A stretch of DNA of 64,000 bases from Spirosoma sp. 48-14 (GTDB lineage: Bacteria; Bacteroidota; Bacteroidia; Cytophagales; Spirosomataceae): the NCBI RefSeq assembly GCF_001898575.1, contig NZ_MKUD01000037.1, positions 1 through 64,000 on the forward strand. Reading direction: 5' to 3'. The position numbers were made by a program, and so were the translations under genes. Below are positions 1-8,278 of the stretch, in pieces; position 1 is the first letter of the stretch; each line of letters starts with the position of its first letter. The notes below the pieces were generated by a model that made no database searches, had not been told where the DNA came from, and saw only the letters and a list, made by a program, of their open reading frames with translations.

Positions 1-666
1 CTACCCGGATGCTCGACCACCACGGCGGTTTACTCCGCTCCGGCTTCCTGCTCTGTAGCATCGACCTGCTCCATCAGTGCTATCGTTACGGCAGGAGCAT
101 GTCAATCGGCAACCAACACCTTTACGACGAAAGCGGTTATCACGCTGGCTAACCCAGTTGCAGGCATACTCACCGTGACCGATGGCCCTAACAGCATGAC
201 CTTTGCTACTGTGACGGGCGCTAGTGCATCCTTTACGGCTACATTTGCCAATCTGGTTTCAGATGGCTCCAGCCATACGGTTGTGGCTTCGTTACCGGGA
301 TGCTCAACTACCATAAGTACTTATACGGCTCCGGCTAGCTGTAGCGTTGGCATGGCTATATCTGTAACAGATCCGGGTGTATGTCAACCCAATACGAACA
401 CCTATAACACAACGGGCGTCATTACCCTGACCAATGCTCCCGCAGGAATCATGACGATTTCCGACGGCATTCTCAGCCTGACCGTAGCGGTTTCGGCCGG
501 AACCACATCAGTACCGTATTCCATGATAGGTCTGTTGAGTGGATCAGGATTGCATACGGTGACGGTAAGCTTCGCCGGGCAAACGGCTCAGACAACCTAC
601 ACGGCTCCCCTTCCATGCTGCGTATCACCCGTCTGCGTTCCTATACGAATCAAACGGGTACGGTAA
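1..666 (+). CDS. 3' part of a repetitive cell-surface protein (5' end outside window)
   Basis: The frame is open from base 1, so this is the C-terminal 221 residues of a longer gene. It holds tandem Ig-like repeats: LPGCSTT followed by YxAPASCSV begins at base 1 and again at base 292, a 97-residue period, and a third, shorter unit ends with TYTAP near base 598. Each unit has a conserved AGIxTxxDG turn and paired cysteines. The composition (Thr, Ser, Ala, Val rich, few charged residues) fits an extracellular beta-sandwich protein. The tail is short and basic (CVPIRIKRVR). Function is not recognisable; adhesion or cell-surface structure is an inference. Confidence 0.7.
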   Translation, partial: LPGCSTTTAVYSAPASCSVASTCSISAIVTAGACQSATNTFTTKAVITLANPVAGILTVTDGPNSMTFATVTGASASFTATFANLVSDGSSHTVVASLPGCSTTISTYTAPASCSVGMAISVTDPGVCQPNTNTYNTTGVITLTNAPAGIMTISDGILSLTVAVSAGTTSVPYSMIGLLSGSGLHTVTVSFAGQTAQTTYTAPLPCCVSPVCVPIRIKRVR

Positions 667-697
667 AAGAAACTGCTTACCCCAACTGATTACAATT

Positions 698-735
698 CAG
701 AAAGCCCTCCGACCGTCTGGTTAGAGGGCTTTCTG
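698..735 (+). terminator. Hairpin terminator after the surface protein gene
   Basis: A perfect 12-bp inverted repeat (CAGAAAGCCCTC at 698-709, GAGGGCTTTCTG at 724-735) lies 32 bases after the stop codon, with T-rich sequence after it. It separates the surface-protein gene from sufC. Confidence 0.7.
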
Positions 736-841
736 TTCGTTTGTGTGCTTAGAGGACGGGGAATTTAGGATTAGCAGCCGGTACGCCAACTTTTAAGTAG
801 CTGATTTTGTTAGCCAAACAGAGAGATACTGATTCATCTGT

Positions 842-849
842 TATCTTTG
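842..849 (+). promoter_or_regulatory. Bacteroidetes -7 promoter box for sufC
   Basis: TATCTTTG matches the Bacteroidetes -7 consensus TAnnTTTG. It implies a leader of roughly 30 bases before the sufC ATG at 885. No convincing TTTG -33 box at normal spacing is visible. Confidence 0.45.
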
Positions 850-884
850 CGGCTCATTTGCCAACGAGGGCATTACAACCTATT

Positions 885-1634
885 ATGTTATCCATCAGTA
901 ATTTACAAGCCTCTATCGGCGACAAAGAAATATTACGAGGTCTCAATCTGGAAGTCAACCCCGGTGAGGTTCACGCGATTATGGGTCCTAACGGTGCAGG
1001 AAAAAGCACCCTGGCATCCGTTCTGGCAGGCCGGGAAGATTATGAGGTGACGGGCGGCAGCGTTACCTTCGACGGGAAAGACTTATTGGAGATGGCTCCT
1101 GAAGAGCGGGCAGCCGAAGGTATTTTTCTGGCCTTTCAATACCCAGTTGAAATACCGGGTGTCAGCACGACCAACTTTCTCAAGACGGCGATGAACGAAA
1201 TCCGGAAGTATCGGGGTCAGGATACGCTCGATGCGGTACAGTTTCTGAAGCTGATGAAAGAAAAGATGAAACTCGTCAACATTGATCAATCGCTGCTGAG
1301 TCGATCATTGAACGAAGGATTCTCGGGGGGGGAGAAGAAACGAAATGAAATTTTCCAGATGGCCATGCTGGAACCCAAACTAGCCATTCTGGACGAAACC
1401 GACTCGGGTCTGGATATCGATGCCCTGCGGATTGTGGCCGATGGCGTCAATAAACTTCGGTCGCCGGAACGGGCCACAATTGTCGTTACGCACTACCAGC
1501 GCTTACTCGACTACATTGTACCTGATTTTGTACACGTTCTGTACAAAGGACGTATCGTAAAATCAGGCCCGAAAGAGCTGGCTCTCGAACTGGAAGAAAA
1601 AGGCTACGACTGGATTAAAGCCGAAGCAATCTGA
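885..1634 (+). CDS. sufC: SufC, Fe-S cluster assembly ATPase
   Basis: This is the cytoplasmic ABC-type ATPase of the SUF system, which works with SufB and SufD to build Fe-S clusters. The 249-residue product has Walker A GPNGAGKST (residues 34-42), the signature FSGGEKKR (146 on) and Walker B followed by the SufC hallmark DETDSGLD (about 170-177). The ATG at 885 gives the usual SufC N-terminus MLSISNL; an in-frame TTG at 807 would add 26 unconserved residues and was rejected. sufD follows after a 102-base repeat-bearing gap. sufB, normally just upstream, is not in the window. Confidence 0.95.
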   Translation: MLSISNLQASIGDKEILRGLNLEVNPGEVHAIMGPNGAGKSTLASVLAGREDYEVTGGSVTFDGKDLLEMAPEERAAEGIFLAFQYPVEIPGVSTTNFLKTAMNEIRKYRGQDTLDAVQFLKLMKEKMKLVNIDQSLLSRSLNEGFSGGEKKRNEIFQMAMLEPKLAILDETDSGLDIDALRIVADGVNKLRSPERATIVVTHYQRLLDYIVPDFVHVLYKGRIVKSGPKELALELEEKGYDWIKAEAI

Positions 1635-1731
1635 TATATGATATAGGATATAGACTGTATGATGTGGCCTACTGGCAATTAATTCATCATCCATCCTGGA
1701 TCCTACACCTTACATCATACATCATACATCA
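1632..1731. repeat. Heptad inverted-repeat array between sufC and sufD
   Basis: The sufC stop codon is the first triplet of a run of 7-bp units (TGATATA, TGATATA, GGATATA). The other arm carries the complementary style (TTACATC, ATACATC, ATACATC) and ends six bases before the sufD ATG. This is one of several such arrays in the window. Confidence 0.6.
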
Positions 1732-1736
1732 AAGAA

Positions 1737-3062
1737 ATGACTCCTTCTTACGCATCTTATAACGAATTTAAAGAGCAACTGCTGGCGGCTTTTCGGGACA
1801 ACGAAGAGCGAATGAACGGCGAGCGCAAAAGCCCGCTGCATCAGACCCGGCGGGCCGCTCTGAAACAATTCGACCAACTTGGGTTTCCAACCATCCGGCA
1901 CGAAGAATGGAAATATTCCAATGTAAACGGCCTGCTGAAGCAGTCATTCGAGCTGGACGAGACAACCACGCTGACGATAGACGATTTGGCTCCGCTGGAA
2001 ATTCCAAACCTTGATGGCAACATCATTTATTTCGTCAATGGACGCTACCATGCTGAATTGTCCAGGCTTGTCAGCCCGGTCGATCAGGTTCAGATCATGA
2101 GTTTTGCAGACGCTGTAAAAGCAGACCCTGACCTAATCGATACACATTTCGCCCGGTATGCCGACTACCAGGACAATGCCTTTACGGCCCTCAACACCGC
2201 CCTGGCCAACGATGGTATTGTGATTCGGGTCCCTGCCAATACAACGGTAGAGCAGCCAATTATACTCCGGTTTATTACCGACACCCGTGCCAAAAACATT
2301 ACCTCGCAGCCTCGCAACCTGGTTGTGGTAGGCAAAAATGCAGAGGTCATGATGGCCGAGTCGTACCGAACCCTGGGCGAAGGAACCAGCTTTGTGAACG
2401 TTGTTACCGAGATTATCCTCGAACGGGATGCCCGGATGCAGTATTACAAAGTGCAGAACGAAACCGAAAAGGCATACCACATCGGAACCACCCAGGTACA
2501 CCAGGCCGATAACAGTCATTTTTACTCGGCAACCGTTACACTCAACGGCAACTTTGTACGCAACAACCTGAATATTGTTCTGAATGGCCAGCAGGCTGAA
2601 GCGTTCATGTATGGCCTTTATATGCCGAACGGTCGTCAGCATGTCGATAACCACACATTGGTCGATCATGCCATGCCTAATTCGTACAGCAATGAACTGT
2701 ATAAGGGTATTCTGGACGATAATAGTACGGGGGTTTTCAATGGTAAGATTTTCGTTCGGCCTGATGCACAGAAAACGAACGCGTATCAGTCGTGTAAGAA
2801 CGTTGTTCTTTCGTCTGGTGCCACAATGAATACCAAGCCGCAGTTAGAAATTTTTGCGGACGATGTAAAGTGCTCTCACGGAACCACGACAGGCCAGCTT
2901 AACGACGAAGCCTTATTCTACATGCGTTCACGAGGCATTCCGAAAGATGAAGCCCGAACGCTATTACTGTACGCTTTCTCGCAGGATGTGCTGAGCCAGA
3001 TCAAGATTCAGCCGATCCGGGAATACCTGGAAAAGGTAGTGACGCAGAAACTGACAAAATAA
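1737..3062 (+). CDS. sufD: SufD, Fe-S cluster assembly scaffold subunit
   Basis: SufD forms the SufBC2D scaffold with SufB and SufC. The product has 441 residues, a normal SufD length, with a helical N-terminal region and a C-terminal SufB/D beta-helix core. The family signature lies around residues 345-405 (SSGATMNTKPQLEIFADDVK, then CSHGTTTGQL and the FYMRSRG segment). It is the second gene of the sufCD unit and a strong inverted repeat follows it. Weak similarity to SufB is expected for the family, but the length and C-terminus fit SufD. Confidence 0.95.
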   Translation: MTPSYASYNEFKEQLLAAFRDNEERMNGERKSPLHQTRRAALKQFDQLGFPTIRHEEWKYSNVNGLLKQSFELDETTTLTIDDLAPLEIPNLDGNIIYFVNGRYHAELSRLVSPVDQVQIMSFADAVKADPDLIDTHFARYADYQDNAFTALNTALANDGIVIRVPANTTVEQPIILRFITDTRAKNITSQPRNLVVVGKNAEVMMAESYRTLGEGTSFVNVVTEIILERDARMQYYKVQNETEKAYHIGTTQVHQADNSHFYSATVTLNGNFVRNNLNIVLNGQQAEAFMYGLYMPNGRQHVDNHTLVDHAMPNSYSNELYKGILDDNSTGVFNGKIFVRPDAQKTNAYQSCKNVVLSSGATMNTKPQLEIFADDVKCSHGTTTGQLNDEALFYMRSRGIPKDEARTLLLYAFSQDVLSQIKIQPIREYLEKVVTQKLTK

Positions 3063-3066
3063 TTCA

Positions 3067-3107
3067 GTAGCAGCAGGTTGACCTCATGGCTCATTACCTG
3101 CTGCTAC
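3067..3107 (+). terminator. Hairpin terminator after sufD
   Basis: GTAGCAGCAGGT (3067-3078) and ACCTGCTGCTAC (3096-3107) form a perfect 12-bp stem four bases after the sufD stop. It closes the sufCD transcription unit, so sufS at 8.3 kb must be transcribed separately. Confidence 0.65.
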
Positions 3108-3405
3108 TTCCCCCCCTACTTCCAGGGAGCCATCTACCCCGTATCATTTTAGCGATCTGACCAGACTGAAGCATATATCTATAGCATATATCTATGCCCA
3201 TTGGTCGGTGGATTACCAAACCCTGCTTACCTAGTAATTGCAGATAGCGGATTCGGTTGTACGGCATCAGCCTCCCGTAGACACGGGCCATTTTGCCCAC
3301 CTTCATAGTAGTGTACTTATTCTTTTCGCGATAAGCCTTTATAGGTATAGCGCATGTCTGACAGGAAATCTTAACTTGCAAGAGTGTATTTCCCTCCTCT
3401 CACGC
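3108..3405. other. Intergenic region without a recognisable gene
   Basis: Between the sufD terminator and the alpha/beta hydrolase I see no conserved gene, RNA or strong repeat. There is a short direct repeat (ATAGCATATATCTAT, near 3180) and open frames on both strands that I cannot assign. The promoter of the following gene presumably lies here, but I see no clear TAnnTTTG box. Confidence 0.4.
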
Positions 3406-4269
3406 ATGAACTTCCTGAAAACACTCTGTACCCTGACCGCACTGTTGCCGATGGCATCTTTGCTGGCTCAATCGACCATACCGTTGGCTCCGTCTGGCAA
3501 AACGGTCTATGGCAACAACCCCAACGTGGGCCACTACGCCAGCATCCGGGGTTTTAAGATGTATTACGAAGTTTATGGTTCGGGTAAGCCGCTGCTTCTC
3601 ATCCACGGTAACGGAGGGTCGATCAATAACTTTACGAATCAGATCCCCTACTTCGCCAAAAATTATAAAGTAATCGCGGTCGATAGCCGGGCGCAGGGCA
3701 AATCCGTTGACCCCAGCGACTCCCTCACCTACGAAATGATGGCCGACGACTTTAATGCGTTGCTGAATGTACTTCGTTTGGATTCGTGCTATGTAATTGG
3801 CTGGAGCGACGGAGGAATCGACGGGCTTTTACTGGCTATGCGGCATCCAGAGAAAGTAAAGAAACTAGCGATTACGGGCGCTAACCTTTGGCCCGACACC
3901 ACAGCGATCGAACCCAGCCTTTTTCAATGGATTGTCTCTTCCAGCGACAGTCTGGCCAGGGTAGCGCAGACGCCTACTGTCAAAGCTCAGAAGAAGTTGC
4001 TCAACCTGATGGTCCTTCACCCGCACATGTCAACTACCGATCTGAAGCAGGTAAAATGCCCTACCCTGGTCATTGGTGGCGATAATGATGTGATCCTGCC
4101 CACCCATACGCTTGCCATTGCTCAGGCTATTCCAAAGGCAAATCTATGGATTTTGCCCAACTCAGGCCATTCGACGCTTATTCGTTATAAGGATACGTTC
4201 AATCGGACGGTGGGAGACTTTTTCAATACGCCTTATCGTCCCATAAAGGGTATGGCCAAGCTTGACTGA
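3406..4269 (+). CDS. Secreted alpha/beta hydrolase
   Basis: This is a serine hydrolase of the alpha/beta fold, predicted to be exported: residues 1-20 (MNFLKTLCTL to SLLAQ) form a signal peptide, and that decided the start at 3406. The family elements are in order: oxyanion-hole HGNGG at residue 67, nucleophile elbow GWSDG with Ser134, acid in GGDNDV (Asp226 or Asp228) and catalytic His255 in NSGHS. The length of 287 residues is normal. The substrate is not evident. It starts a plus-strand run with the M20 amidase 29 bases downstream. Confidence 0.85.
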   Translation: MNFLKTLCTLTALLPMASLLAQSTIPLAPSGKTVYGNNPNVGHYASIRGFKMYYEVYGSGKPLLLIHGNGGSINNFTNQIPYFAKNYKVIAVDSRAQGKSVDPSDSLTYEMMADDFNALLNVLRLDSCYVIGWSDGGIDGLLLAMRHPEKVKKLAITGANLWPDTTAIEPSLFQWIVSSSDSLARVAQTPTVKAQKKLLNLMVLHPHMSTTDLKQVKCPTLVIGGDNDVILPTHTLAIAQAIPKANLWILPNSGHSTLIRYKDTFNRTVGDFFNTPYRPIKGMAKLD

Positions 4270-4298
4270 TTCCCATACATCAACCAAACTATACAACC

Positions 4299-5606
4299 AT
4301 GAAACGAATCTACCTACTGTCACTAATCAGTCTGCCTTTCCTCAGCTCATCGGCTGTATTAGGCCAAACCAACCCATCAACCTTGAAAATAAATCCCCAA
4401 CGCATTGAAAGCCGAATTACCGAACTTGCCAAATTTGGGCGGGACTCACTTGGTCGAGGGTATCGGGTTGCGTATACCAAAGGGGATGTGGAAGGGCGAA
4501 ACTGGTTCATCGGGTTGATGAAACAGGCAGGTCTTAACCCAACCATCGATGCGGCCGGGAATATCATTGGCAAACGGGCAGGAAAAAATGCCACCTTGAA
4601 GCCCCTGGCCTTCGGCTCACACATCGACATGGTGCCTGATGGCGGTAATTATGATGGCTGCCTGGGTTCTATTGGCGCCCTAGAAGTCATTGACGTTCTG
4701 AACGAACATAAGCTAGTAACGGAGCATCCGCTGGAAGTGATCATTTTTGCCAATGAAGAAGGCGGTACTATTGGCAGTATGGCTATGGCGGGCCATTTAA
4801 CCGCTAAAGGTTTACAGGCTGTTACGCAGAGCGGCCTTACCGTAGCGAACGGTATTAAAGCCATTGGTGGCAACCCCGACCATATTCAGGAAGTAGCTCG
4901 AAAAAAGGGGGATCTGAGCGCCTTCCTTGAATTACACATTGAGCAGGGTGGCATTTTAGAAAAAGAAAACCTCCAGATCGGTGTAGTGGAAGGAATTGTG
5001 GGCATCGAGCACTGGGAAGTTACGGTAGAGGGGTTTGCCAATCACGCAGGTACTACACCCATGAACATGCGGAAAGATGCGCTGCTGGCGGCTTCCCGAT
5101 TCATTGTAGCTGTCAACGAGGTAGTGACCAGCTACGAAGGTCGGCAGGTCGGAACGGTCGGAAAAATTGCGGCCCAGCCCGGCGCCTACAACGTGATTCC
5201 GGGCAAGGTGATCCTGGGGCTGGAACTACGCGATCTGGACTACGATAAAATCTGGAAGCTGTTCAGGGATATCGAAAAAAAAGCATCAGACATTGCTACA
5301 GCAACGGGCACCAAAATTTCATTTACGCATCAGCCTAACCCGGCCAAACCGGCGTTGACCGAAAAGACTATTCAGGATAAGATTGTAGCCTCTGCCAAAT
5401 CGCTGGGCCTCACTTACCAATATTTACCCAGCGGTGCCGGGCATGATTCGCAGGAAATCGCTTTGATTGCACCCGTCGGAATGATCTTCGTGCCTAGTGT
5501 GAATGGCATCAGCCACTCGCCCAAAGAATTTACCAAAGCGGTCGATATGACCAACGGAGTCAATGTATTGCTTCAAACGATATTGGCCATCGATAAAGCC
5601 AAATAA
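4299..5606 (+). CDS. Secreted M20 Zn-dependent amidase (hydantoinase/carbamoylase family)
   Basis: This is a metal-dependent amidohydrolase of the M20 allantoate amidohydrolase / N-carbamoyl-amino-acid hydrolase group, which hydrolyses carbamoyl or ureido amides. The metal ligands are visible: HIDMVPDGGNYDG (His108, Asp119), the NEEGG segment near 154, the HIEQGG histidine near 215 and the GAGHDSQ histidine near 384. The dimer-domain motif NHAGTTPM is present. Residues 1-23 form a signal peptide ending AVLGQ, so it acts in the periplasm, unlike the usual cytoplasmic members. The exact substrate cannot be told. Confidence 0.88.
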   Translation: MKRIYLLSLISLPFLSSSAVLGQTNPSTLKINPQRIESRITELAKFGRDSLGRGYRVAYTKGDVEGRNWFIGLMKQAGLNPTIDAAGNIIGKRAGKNATLKPLAFGSHIDMVPDGGNYDGCLGSIGALEVIDVLNEHKLVTEHPLEVIIFANEEGGTIGSMAMAGHLTAKGLQAVTQSGLTVANGIKAIGGNPDHIQEVARKKGDLSAFLELHIEQGGILEKENLQIGVVEGIVGIEHWEVTVEGFANHAGTTPMNMRKDALLAASRFIVAVNEVVTSYEGRQVGTVGKIAAQPGAYNVIPGKVILGLELRDLDYDKIWKLFRDIEKKASDIATATGTKISFTHQPNPAKPALTEKTIQDKIVASAKSLGLTYQYLPSGAGHDSQEIALIAPVGMIFVPSVNGISHSPKEFTKAVDMTNGVNVLLQTILAIDKAK

Positions 5607-5616
5607 CCCCGACCGA

Positions 5617-6534
5617 ATGAGACCTCTTCTTGTACTTATGTGCTGCTTAACAATTGTATCGGCTTCAGCACAAAGCGTACAGTTCACCTTCGATGGCGAT
5701 TCGACAACCATTCCGCATACCATCGATAGCCTTCGAGGTATTTCGGGGCTGGACATTAATCCGGCAACGGGCGAGTGGCATTTGGTTAGTGACCGAGGCC
5801 GCCATTTTGTGTTTACCAATATCCGCAGCATCCGCGACTTGGGCGTTCCATCCCGATTAACCGTTTCTGAGCCTACTCCCTACTGGTTCGAAAGTATCCG
5901 CTACGATAGTCGCAGTAACACCTATTTCTGGACGGATGAGCATGAGTTCGTTACCTCACTGCTTTACGGAAAATCGATCCGGGACAGTACGCGTCAGATT
6001 CTGCTGAAAATACCGCTCCCCAGTTCGAACAAGGGATTGGAAGGTCTTGCGCTGACCGCTTCGGGCGCACTGTGGGTTGCCCCCGAAGCGGGTTGGGAAG
6101 GTCAAACCCGCATGAATGAGGACACAATCACATTTTTCCGATACGCTACTCCTACAGCTCCAGACCCATCCGTCGAACGCTTTTCGTACCCAATTAACCG
6201 GTGCTCCTTTGCTCAGGGCGACGAGCGCGTGGGCGGCATTTCCGAAATTGTAGCTGTTGACGATCAGCATCTGCTGGTGCTGGAGCGCTGTTACGATAGT
6301 GCGGAAAAACGTGTAACGGCCAATCTGTATGTGGCTACCATTGATGAGCAAACGCATACCCTTACCAAAGAACTTGCTTTCGATTTCAACCGTCAGTTTC
6401 CGGGCAATGTCTGCAACCTTGAAGCGATGGCCTGGGCCGATGTGCAGCACCAAACTCTTGTCGTAATCGCCGACGATAATTTCCGACGAAACCAAACGCT
6501 ACGTAACCAAGTGATTATGCTGAAACGACGATAG
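5617..6534 (+). CDS. Esterase-like activity of phytase family protein, secreted
   Basis: The 305-residue product matches the phytase-like esterase family (PF13449 type), predicted to be beta-propeller-like. Motifs are ISGLDINPATGEWHLVSDRG near the N-terminus, GLEGLALTASG in the middle and LEAMAWAD with VVIADDNF near the end. Residues 1-19 form a signal peptide (MRPLLVLMCC to SASAQ), which sets the start at 5617, 10 bases after the amidase stop. It probably shares a transcript with the amidase. Enzymatic activity of this family is poorly defined, so the name describes similarity only. Confidence 0.75.
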   Translation: MRPLLVLMCCLTIVSASAQSVQFTFDGDSTTIPHTIDSLRGISGLDINPATGEWHLVSDRGRHFVFTNIRSIRDLGVPSRLTVSEPTPYWFESIRYDSRSNTYFWTDEHEFVTSLLYGKSIRDSTRQILLKIPLPSSNKGLEGLALTASGALWVAPEAGWEGQTRMNEDTITFFRYATPTAPDPSVERFSYPINRCSFAQGDERVGGISEIVAVDDQHLLVLERCYDSAEKRVTANLYVATIDEQTHTLTKELAFDFNRQFPGNVCNLEAMAWADVQHQTLVVIADDNFRRNQTLRNQVIMLKRR

Positions 6535-6650
6535 AAATAGAACCGCACGGGCGGCCCCGGCAGATTTTTATGATCGTTATGATGTACACAGATCTTAATG
6601 GATCATAATTATCATAAAAATCTGCCGGGGCCGAACGTGCGGTTCTATTT
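6535..6650. repeat. Long inverted repeat between convergent genes
   Basis: Two 40-base arms (6535-6574 and 6611-6650) are complementary except for a 4-base block. Outer parts are AAATAGAACCGCAC and its complement; inner parts are 22 bases starting GGCCCCGGCAG. The arms enclose an AT-rich 36-base loop. The left arm begins one base after the stop of the phytase-like gene, and the right arm contains the stop codon of the convergent glycosyltransferase gene. It can act as a two-way terminator, and its size suggests a mobile repeat origin. Confidence 0.75.
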
Positions 6651-8111
6651 CTCTTGACGAGCATAAATTGTATTCCACTCGTCCTGAAAGATACGGCGGT
6701 ATGACCCAATAGTTATTGGAGCACTTATTGGAATATCATAACTCGCATTCAGGCGGTGATCGCTGATAATGTACTCGACCTGCTCCTGTTCAGCCAGTCG
6801 AAAAAAATCGTTTAGGGGTAAGTCCTTTCGCTTTTTTGCCAGAAAGAGGTAATAGGTCAACCCCCAGATTTGGTAGGTCTCCATCTGCCCAAAGAAAAAC
6901 TCGAGTGGGGCAATCACCCGCGTATGCTTGTGAGGCATATGGCTTGCCAGCAGGGCGTTATGCTGTTCAGTATCAGGCACGGTTCTATTCTCGACGATAA
7001 CCTCCCGAAATTGAATAGCGCTTACAAGCAGATACCCGATCACCAAAACCTGCATCAGTCGGCGTTGCCAGACAGGTTGATAAGGCAGATAGGTGATCAA
7101 CCAGTTTGCCGCCAGAATCGATAGCCAAGGCAGAAACAACAGAAAGTAAATGTCCGTACTACTTTTAGTCAGTAACCAGAACGAGCCGATCAGCAGCCAT
7201 GTGTAAAGCAACAGAGGGTCTGTTCGGGCAATCTGCTTTCGAAACAAAATGGCGCAGAGCAAAACAAGTACACTGAGGGCTGCCTCGTTCTGACTATGAA
7301 AAAAAATCTGGTGGAAATCGGCCATCACCGTCAGCTTTGCCATCAGGCCAAAATTTTCCTGCGTTGCCGGATCGTTCCGGAATTGGTCGATCAAGGTTCC
7401 AATCTGTCCGGCCAACAGCGCATCGAACCCATACAAACTAAGGGTTAGTGCCCCCGCTACACTGAATACCAACATAGCCCGCCAGCCTACTTTTAGCCAA
7501 AGCCATACGGCTCCCGCTATCAGGTATATGATTCCGTTCAGATGGGTCAGTGCCGACAGTCCGGCAAATAGTCCCGCCCAAATCGGTTTCGAACGCCATC
7601 TCTTCGGCGGATCAATGGCCAGATACGAAGCAAACCCGATGGCCATACACATGGTTTCTGGCCGGTTGACCGATATAAACCGAATCAATGTACCGCAGCC
7701 AAAATAGAGTAGTACCGAAAGCCATTGCTGCTCCCGCGACGCCGAACGGCCAGACAGCCAGACCAGATACCCACCAAGCAGACCAAAGAGAATACTAACC
7801 AATTTATTCGTCGCGACGGAAACGCCCGTTGCCGACATAATCAGCGCCCCGGCATAGATGAACAGTTTATGAAAAACGAAGATCCCTTGATTCCAGCCAT
7901 TGTAGTTACGAAACATTGTCGATTTCACTTGCCCCGAATGGATAAGCCAATACGACTGCTCGGCAAACCAGGCTTCATCGTAATATTCGGCGCGGTGAAT
8001 AAACGTTATCACCAGCCCGGCAAGCAGTACTAGTAATAAAATCAGATAGGTACGTATCGGAAATAGTACAGATGGCATAGAATGGAAGCAATTGAGCACA
8101 AAGGGTATCAA
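6645..8111 (-). CDS. Membrane glycosyltransferase, GT-C (ArnT/PMT-like)
   Basis: This is a polytopic membrane protein of 488 residues with about ten hydrophobic segments. The first periplasmic loop carries the acidic motif YYDEAW after TM1, as in lipid-linked-sugar glycosyltransferases of the GT39/GT83 type. A soluble C-terminal part follows the last TM segment (about residue 350 on). It probably transfers a sugar from a polyprenyl carrier to a lipid, protein or glycan outside the inner membrane; the acceptor is unknown. The start may instead be the ATG at 8078 (MPSVLFPIRT), which gives a more typical N-terminus. It stands alone, convergent with the upstream operon. Confidence 0.75.
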   Translation of the reverse strand: MIPFVLNCFHSMPSVLFPIRTYLILLLVLLAGLVITFIHRAEYYDEAWFAEQSYWLIHSGQVKSTMFRNYNGWNQGIFVFHKLFIYAGALIMSATGVSVATNKLVSILFGLLGGYLVWLSGRSASREQQWLSVLLYFGCGTLIRFISVNRPETMCMAIGFASYLAIDPPKRWRSKPIWAGLFAGLSALTHLNGIIYLIAGAVWLWLKVGWRAMLVFSVAGALTLSLYGFDALLAGQIGTLIDQFRNDPATQENFGLMAKLTVMADFHQIFFHSQNEAALSVLVLLCAILFRKQIARTDPLLLYTWLLIGSFWLLTKSSTDIYFLLFLPWLSILAANWLITYLPYQPVWQRRLMQVLVIGYLLVSAIQFREVIVENRTVPDTEQHNALLASHMPHKHTRVIAPLEFFFGQMETYQIWGLTYYLFLAKKRKDLPLNDFFRLAEQEQVEYIISDHRLNASYDIPISAPITIGSYRRIFQDEWNTIYARQEK

Positions 8112-8278
8112 TCTATATCATTTCGTTTACCGATAAAAATAGATGATGTATTCTAATTTACACATGCCCAGATCCATTGCCCTGATGTCTGTGTAAACGA
8201 AGGTTCTTTCTGCGACGCTCCGAACCTAATCCGAGCCGTTTTACGTTTCCTTTTCAATAGACATTCTTTTGCGTGCCC

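Noticed and set aside
3094-3381. Open frame of 95 codons on the minus strand after sufD
   Set aside because: No recognisable family, low-complexity ends, and it overlaps the sufD terminator; no support as a gene.
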